In this document: positions 24,964 to 29,372 of the stretch, one piece after another
Layout of the letters: the number at the start of each line of letters is the position of its first letter
How positions within the stretch are numbered: position 1 is the first letter of the stretch
NCBI GenBank assembly: GCA_964619935.1
Contig: CAZUGO010000041.1
Location: forward strand, 1 to 29,372
Direction: 5' to 3'
Length of the DNA stretch: 29,372 nt
Source: CAZUGO01 sp964619935
Lineage (GTDB): Bacteria; Planctomycetota; Phycisphaerae; UBA1845; CAIVHJ01
Position numbers and translations under genes: made by a program
The notes under the pieces: generated by a model
Seen by the model: only the letters and a program-made list of their open reading frames with translations
Database searches by the model: none
What the model was told of the DNA's origin: nothing

Positions 24964-26661
24964 ATGACCCCGACCCCCGACACTGCTGCCGGTCCGGCGG
25001 GTGCTCTGTTCACCCGCCACCAGGCGGTTCTGGACGCCGCCCGGACGGCCTTGACCAGCCGAATGTATCGCAGTCCGTATCCCGAGATCCCCAGCGGCAA
25101 GATCTATGGAGCATCCGCGGCTGCCGACGGTCAGGCGGCTTTCGAATGTCTGTTGAACCAGCCCTTTGCGCTCGATCAGCCGGGCGCCACCGGGACGGTC
25201 GGCGCCGAAACCTCACCCTATGGGCTGCACCTGGGCATCACCTACCCCAAGGTCGAGGTGCCGGGATTGCTGCGTGCCGCCCGGAAGGCCGTCCCGGCCT
25301 GGGCCCGGGCGACCATCGATCAACGCACCGGCGTGTGCCTGGAAATTCTGCAGCGGCTCAACGCCCGCAGTTTTGAACTGGCCCATGCCGTGATGCACAC
25401 CACCGGCCAATCGTTCATGATGGCATTTCAGGCCGGCGGCCCGCATGCCCAAGATCGCGGTCTGGAGGCCCTGGCCGTCGCCTACCAGGAAATGACCCGC
25501 CTGCCCGCCGCCGTCACCTGGGAAAAACAAGTCGGCAAAGACAAGGTCGAGCGGTTCGAGAAGACCCAGCGGATCGTCCCGCGGGGCATCGGCTTGGTGG
25601 TGGCCTGCGCGACGTTCCCGACTTGGAACACCTACCCGGCCCTGTTCGCCAACCTCGCCACCGGAAACGCCGTGGTGCTCAAGCCGCACCCTGCGGCCAT
25701 CCTGCCGCTGGCGCTGACCGCCCGGATCGCCCGAACGGTGCTCGACGAGTGCGGCTTCGATCCCAACCTGGTGACCCTGGCGGCCGACAGCGCCGCCGCG
25801 CCGATCGCCAAGGCGCTGATCGGCCACGCCGAGGTCCGGATGGTCGACTACACCGGCAGCACGGAGTTCGGCAACTGGATTGAACGTAACGCCGCTGATG
25901 CCCTGGTGTTCACGGAGAAAGCCGGCATCAATTCGGTGGTTCTCGACAGTGCCGCGGATCTCAAAGGCGTGGCTCAGAACCTGGCCTTCTCCGCGTGCCT
26001 GTACTCCGGGCAGATGTGCACCGCCCCTCAGAATATCTACGTCCCGCAAGACGGCATCACCGTCGACGGCCAAGCGGTTCCGTTCGCTGACGTGGCCGGG
26101 GCCATCGTCCAGGCGATTGACGGCTTGCTCTCCGACCCACAGCGGGCCTGCGACATTCTGGGTGCCATCCAGAACCCACAGACCGTGGAGCGCATCGCCC
26201 AGGCCCGATCCTCCGGCACCGTGCTCCGGGATTCCAGCGCCTGCCGCCATCCCGAATTCCCTGAAGCCCGGATCCATTCACCGCTGGTGCTCGGCACCAC
26301 CGCCCAGAACCCAGCGGTGTTCCTGCGCGAGATGTTCGGACCGATCCTCTACGTGGTGTCGACCCGCGATACCGCCCAAAGCATCGAGCTGGCGGCGCGC
26401 TGCGCCCGGGAGTGCGGCTCGATCACCGCGGCGGTCTACGCCACCCGCCCCGAAGTGCTGGACCACGCCGCGGACACCCTGACCACCTGCGGGGTCCCGG
26501 TGTGCTTCAACCTCACCGGGCACAAGCTCATGAACCACGCCGCGGCATTCAGCGACCTGCATGTCTCGGGGCTGAACCCGTCGGGCAATGCCACCTTCTG
26601 CGACGCCGCCTTCGTCGCCGGCCGGTTCCGCACCGTTCAGACCTGCCGCCCACTCGGCTGA
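24964..26661 (+). CDS. paaN: PaaN-type aldehyde dehydrogenase (phenylacetic acid degradation protein)
   Basis: 565 residues from ATG 24964 with AGGAG 8 bases upstream. The PaaN/TIGR02288 pattern is strong along the protein: 'YRSPYPEIPSGKIYG', 'FELAHAVMHTTGQSFMMAFQ', 'AGGPHAQDRGLEALAVAYQE', 'RIVPRGIGLVVACATFPTWN', 'ATGNAVVLKPHPAAILPLAL' and 'GFDPNLVTLAADS'. The aldehyde dehydrogenase catalytic Glu lies in 'TEKAGINSVVL' and the Cys in 'SGQMCTAPQNIY'. The C-terminal 'FNLTGHKLMNHAAAFSDLHV' is also family-typical. It is predicted to oxidise a CoA-linked aldehyde intermediate with NAD(P)+ in aromatic catabolism. No paaABCDE or paaG-type genes are in the window, so the physiological substrate here is uncertain. 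It has its own promoter-like site. Confidence 0.92.
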   Translation: MTPTPDTAAGPAGALFTRHQAVLDAARTALTSRMYRSPYPEIPSGKIYGASAAADGQAAFECLLNQPFALDQPGATGTVGAETSPYGLHLGITYPKVEVPGLLRAARKAVPAWARATIDQRTGVCLEILQRLNARSFELAHAVMHTTGQSFMMAFQAGGPHAQDRGLEALAVAYQEMTRLPAAVTWEKQVGKDKVERFEKTQRIVPRGIGLVVACATFPTWNTYPALFANLATGNAVVLKPHPAAILPLALTARIARTVLDECGFDPNLVTLAADSAAAPIAKALIGHAEVRMVDYTGSTEFGNWIERNAADALVFTEKAGINSVVLDSAADLKGVAQNLAFSACLYSGQMCTAPQNIYVPQDGITVDGQAVPFADVAGAIVQAIDGLLSDPQRACDILGAIQNPQTVERIAQARSSGTVLRDSSACRHPEFPEARIHSPLVLGTTAQNPAVFLREMFGPILYVVSTRDTAQSIELAARCARECGSITAAVYATRPEVLDHAADTLTTCGVPVCFNLTGHKLMNHAAAFSDLHVSGLNPSGNATFCDAAFVAGRFRTVQTCRPLG

Positions 26662-26767
26662 CCCCGGCCCAGCTCAAGAGCCCGCCGGGCAGAAAATTGC
26701 TCCAGTTGAGCGGCGTGACATCCAGGCAGAACTGGAGAGTCGCCGGGCCAAGAAGAGGTCACGACCC

Positions 26768-27816
26768 ATGATTTACAAGCTGATGGTGAGCAGCGGTGCC
26801 GTGCTGCTGGCGGCGGTGTTGGCGATCGGCGGGTATGCCGGGTGGATTGCGGCCAGCCGCCCCCATCCCACGGTCGACTACCTGGAGCGCATCAACGAAC
26901 CCGTCCGCGCCATTCCCGAGGAAGCGCGGGCCTGGCCGGTGCTGCGGGAGGCCCTGCTGTCGTTTCAGCCACGCCCGGAGGAGTTGCCGCACAACGCCTC
27001 GCCCCGGCCGGGGGACGACCTCTGGCCGGTGGCGATGGACTGGGTCCATGCCAACCAGGAGCTATTGCCGCTGCTTCGTGAAGCGGCCTCCCGCGAATCC
27101 TACGGCCTGATTTACGACAACACCCTGGCTCATGAGTACATGCAGGAGCTGTACACCCGTCGTGGCGAGCTTGACCGGGTCGCCGCGGTGGCGGCCGCCG
27201 CCGTCGATCCTGATGTGCCGACAACGGTGATGACAATGGTGTGTTGATTCCGGCACAGTTCGCCCGTGTGATCCAATGGACCACCGCTGACGGCCAACTG
27301 CCCTCGATCGTGCGCGCGGCCATGCACGCCGATCGCCGCGACACGGTCGCTAAATTCGAGGACCTCTGGGCGGCCATGACGGCGTTGCGGGCACGGCCGT
27401 TGTACGATCTGCAGCGACCCCGCGAGGAGGACCTGTTTCAGCAAAGGGTCGGCGACGCGCGGCGCTTCGCCCTGCTGCACGCCCTGCTGCCGTCGCTCAC
27501 CCGGCCCGACGAAGTGGTCCTCGCCACCCGGATGGACTTGGAGGCCACCCGGGCGATCATCGCATTGCTGAAGAACCGCAACCGCCCGCTGACCCTCGAG
27601 GCTCTGGCAGCCAACCTGCCAGCGCAGGGGCCGGAAGACATCTACAGCGGCGCGCCCTTGCGGTACACCCTGACCGCAGGCGACGGATTCCTGCTGTACA
27701 GCGTCGGGCCGAACGGCATCGACGATAACGGCTCCACCGCACCGAGCGATCGCCGCAGTGACATCAGCAGCTCGGCCGATGTGGTGTACTGGCCTCCTCC
27801 GACGACGGCAGATTGA
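26768..27816 (+). pseudogene. Membrane-anchored planctomycete conserved protein split by a frameshift
   Basis: From ATG 26768 the first frame gives a membrane anchor ('YKLMVSSGAVLLAAVLAIGG') and 'PHPTVDYLERINEPVRAIPE', 'EARAWPVLREALL' and 'DDLWPVAMDWVHANQELLPL', and stops at 27247. The second frame resumes as 'DNGDDNGVLIPAQFARVIQW' and runs to 27816 with 'TADGQLPSIVRAA', 'SGAPLRYTLTAGDGFLLYSV' and 'GPNGIDDNG'. The second frame has a TGA at 27211-27213, so a one-base loss between about 27214 and 27220 explains the break. N-terminal anchor plus the 'GGPLRYRRTGDGFLLYSVGPDG'-like tail is a layout I recall from planctomycete proteins of unknown function. It could be a sequencing error, a true pseudogene, or two overlapping genes (stop 27247, GTG 27241). 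Confidence 0.6.
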
Positions 27817-27874
27817 CCGCAGCGTGCCGAACACCGTAAACAGGCCAACGCCTGCCATCATGCCCAGCGGTGCA

Positions 27875-27900
27875 ACGGGCCCCGCGAACACGGGGCCCGT
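27875..27900. terminator. Bidirectional terminator-like hairpin
   Basis: A perfect 10-base stem ACGGGCCCCG/CGGGGCCCGT with a 6-base loop sits between the convergent genes ending at 27816 and 27940. There is no T tract, but position and stability favour termination in both directions. Confidence 0.65.
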
Positions 27901-27939
27901 CTGCACGTCGAAGGGGTTAGGTGCGGTTGCCCGACGGCA

Positions 27940-28698
27940 TCAGTTGTAGATGTGGGTGCTTTCGGTCTCCATGACCGGCGAATCGATCTGATCCGAATTC
28001 AACTCGACGCGGAAGCGGACGTCGCCCGTATCGATGCCCTTGACCGTGACCTTATAGTCGGTCTTGGCCAGCGGGGCGAGTGACGCCAACGGAGCGAACA
28101 CGATCTCCTTGCCCGTGACCTGTGCGGTGGTCGGCCCTTCTGAGGAGACGTACTCTTCCTGGGCGGGCAGCAGGCACTTGATCTTAATGTTGGTGCCGAC
28201 GGCAGTGCCCTGGTTGGTGACGGCGATGGTATACGTCAAGGTGCCGTTCAGCTCGATCGGGTCCGGACTGTCGACACACTCCAACAGAATCGCGGGAATA
28301 CCCTTGACCTGAAGCTCGCACTCAGCAACCTGCTCGGCACAGTAGCTGACTGTGGCCATGTTGCGGACCGTGCCGATTGCATTGCACAGCACATCAACCG
28401 TGACGCTACGGGTTTGCCCGGCGTCGAGCGTGCCCAGGCGCCAGATGATGCGATCGCCTTCACGGACGCCGCCGCCGTCGGCCTTGATGAACTGCACACT
28501 ACCCGCGATGGTGTCGGTGATGATCACATTCTGGGCGGCCGCATCGCCCTGATTGCTGACCGTTAACTCGAAGGTCGCGTTGCGGCCCAGGTACCGCAGG
28601 TTCGGGCACTTCTTGACCAGCGTCACGTTGGGTCCCGCGCTGGCCGCTGCGGCCAGCAGGCTGAACACCATGGCAGATTGCAGAACGACAGACTTCAT
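27940..28698 (-). CDS. Secreted DUF11-repeat protein
   Basis: 252 residues from ATG 28698, chosen for its AAGGAGAT ribosome binding site and the signal peptide that follows ('MKSVVLQSAMVFSLLAAAAS'). Two DUF11/TIGR01451-type beta-sandwich repeats follow: about 24-125 ('NLRYLGRNATFELTVSNQGD', 'NVIITDTIAGSVQF', 'GTLDAGQTRSVTV') and about 135-235 ('DPIELNGTLTYTIAVTNQGT', 'APLASLAPLAKTDYKVTVKG'). These repeats occur in bacterial surface and cell-wall-associated proteins and carry no known catalysis. The several Cys residues may form disulphides outside the cytoplasm. It stands alone and converges on the preceding gene. Confidence 0.88.
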   Translation of the reverse strand: MKSVVLQSAMVFSLLAAAASAGPNVTLVKKCPNLRYLGRNATFELTVSNQGDAAAQNVIITDTIAGSVQFIKADGGGVREGDRIIWRLGTLDAGQTRSVTVDVLCNAIGTVRNMATVSYCAEQVAECELQVKGIPAILLECVDSPDPIELNGTLTYTIAVTNQGTAVGTNIKIKCLLPAQEEYVSSEGPTTAQVTGKEIVFAPLASLAPLAKTDYKVTVKGIDTGDVRFRVELNSDQIDSPVMETESTHIYN

Positions 28699-29334
28699 CT
28701 TGATCTCCTTCACTTGTGATTCACGAGAACTTGGCGGCATTCCGGGCTGAAACGACCCGTCCCCATCAAACGGCGCTCTGCCTCGGCGGCAATCGGCCGT
28801 CCGCTGGCGGCAATGTAGTCCTCCCGGGGCCGGGCGTCAATCGGCGATGCCACGCCAGCGGCTACCGATCATGAACCGTTCCCCTGGGGGGCGGGGAATC
28901 CTGTCCGGTAACGAACGGTCACCCTGCGGCGCAGCGCCAGGAGCGTTCCCCGCGGGGGGGGGCAAGCTGCCACGTTCCAGGGCGGCGACCCGCCTCACGC
29001 CAGGGCCCGGCCAGCGGCGGCGGCCCCGGCACCCTCGAACCGGAGGAGGATTGCCGCCGGCCGGGTCCACCGTGCGACCTTCGCGACCTTCGGGGAGGTG
29101 TGGGCACCAGGCCGTGGTTCTAATATTCTGGCGGTAATCTGCGCTCGACCGCCGGCTGACTCCCGGTCACACAATACACTTAGGTTCGACCGGACCGGGC
29201 GCCCTGTTCCTAATAAGGGTGCTCGAAGGCGGGGGTGCATCCCATTTAGGGTGGCGCGATCGAACAAATAAAGTTACGCTTCTTGTGTACAACGATAGGG
29301 TGGTGGTGTCGGTTTCTTACGCAAGGAGGTCGTG
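28699..29334. other. Non-coding interval upstream of the last gene
   Basis: It is very GC-rich to about 29150, with runs such as CCCCTGGGGGGCGGGG and GCGGGGGGGG, then AT-richer near 29160-29320, where a promoter for the next gene would be expected. Short frames here have shadow-like composition. No RNA gene is recognised. Confidence 0.5.
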
Positions 29335-29372
29335 ATGCAAGAGATCGAGGTGACAGTAAAGGTGAACGGGCA
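29335..29372 (+). CDS. Start of an unidentified gene, cut by the window end
   Basis: ATG 29335 has an ideal AAGGAGGT ribosome binding site at 29323-29330. The visible residues 'MQEIEVTVKVNG' would suit a beta-strand opening such as that of a 2Fe-2S (CoxS-like) subunit, but twelve residues are too few to name it. Confidence 0.6.
   Translation, partial: MQEIEVTVKVNG

Noticed and set aside
25213..26277. A 354-codon open frame on the minus strand
   Set aside because: It is antisense to the PaaN-type gene and its composition is Gly/Arg/His-rich.
1..29372. A CRISPR array or complete insertion sequence
   Set aside because: No regularly spaced repeats and no transposase with terminal inverted repeats were seen by reading.

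Overview
The window looks like a chromosomal segment of a high-GC planctomycete, most likely Phycisphaerae-like. This is inferred from family signatures, not from a marker gene. The signatures are secreted proteins ending in dockerin-like 'D-N-x-D-G-x-V-x-A-A-D-L-A-x-L-L-G-x-W-G' tails (934-1755 and 17439-19844), an ECF sigma factor of the planctomycete-rich TIGR02999 type paired with a Ser/Thr kinase carrying WD40 repeats (2304-6362), HAF repeats, and a DUF11 protein.

Layout. 1-930 is debris: a frameshifted end of a repetitive secreted protein, an unassigned short coding fragment, and a scrap of a ComM/YifB-type AAA+ gene. 934-1755 (minus) is a secreted LamG-like protein. 1756-2303 is non-coding and carries an imperfect copy of the sigma-factor leader. 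2304-6362 (plus) is the sigma/kinase-WD40 pair.

6507-16157 (all minus) is a decaying defence and RNA-repair island. In transcription order it holds an excisionase-like HTH protein, a SNF2/DrmD-like helicase, a large antitoxin-like protein coupled to a PIN toxin, a DUF1156 DNA methyltransferase, and the hen1-pnkp RNA-repair pair. The methylase is dead, with a large internal deletion and a one-base frameshift. The helicase has lost its C-terminus and ends out of frame inside a remnant of a second DUF1156 gene. Hen1, Pnkp and the toxin pair look intact. A tRNA-Asn (17135-17207) and a frameshifted small gene lie on the promoter side of the island.

17439-19844 (plus) is a secreted HAF-repeat metalloprotease-like protein. 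19960-20514 (minus) is a DUF1801 protein with a histone-H1-like tail. 20990-24852 (plus) is an ABC-F ATPase followed by an SLC4-family anion transporter with an N-terminal PTS EIIA domain. 24964-26661 (plus) is a solitary PaaN-type aldehyde dehydrogenase. 26768-27816 is a probable frameshifted membrane-anchored protein. 27940-28698 (minus) is a secreted DUF11 protein. A new gene starts at 29335 and runs off the window.

How the genes may work together: Hen1-Pnkp mends RNAs cut by ribotoxins, and here it sits directly downstream of a PIN-domain toxin module inside the remains of a restriction-like (DISARM/Hma-like) locus. The damage and repair functions remain while the DNA-targeting part has been lost. 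No CRISPR array, complete insertion sequence or rRNA was seen.
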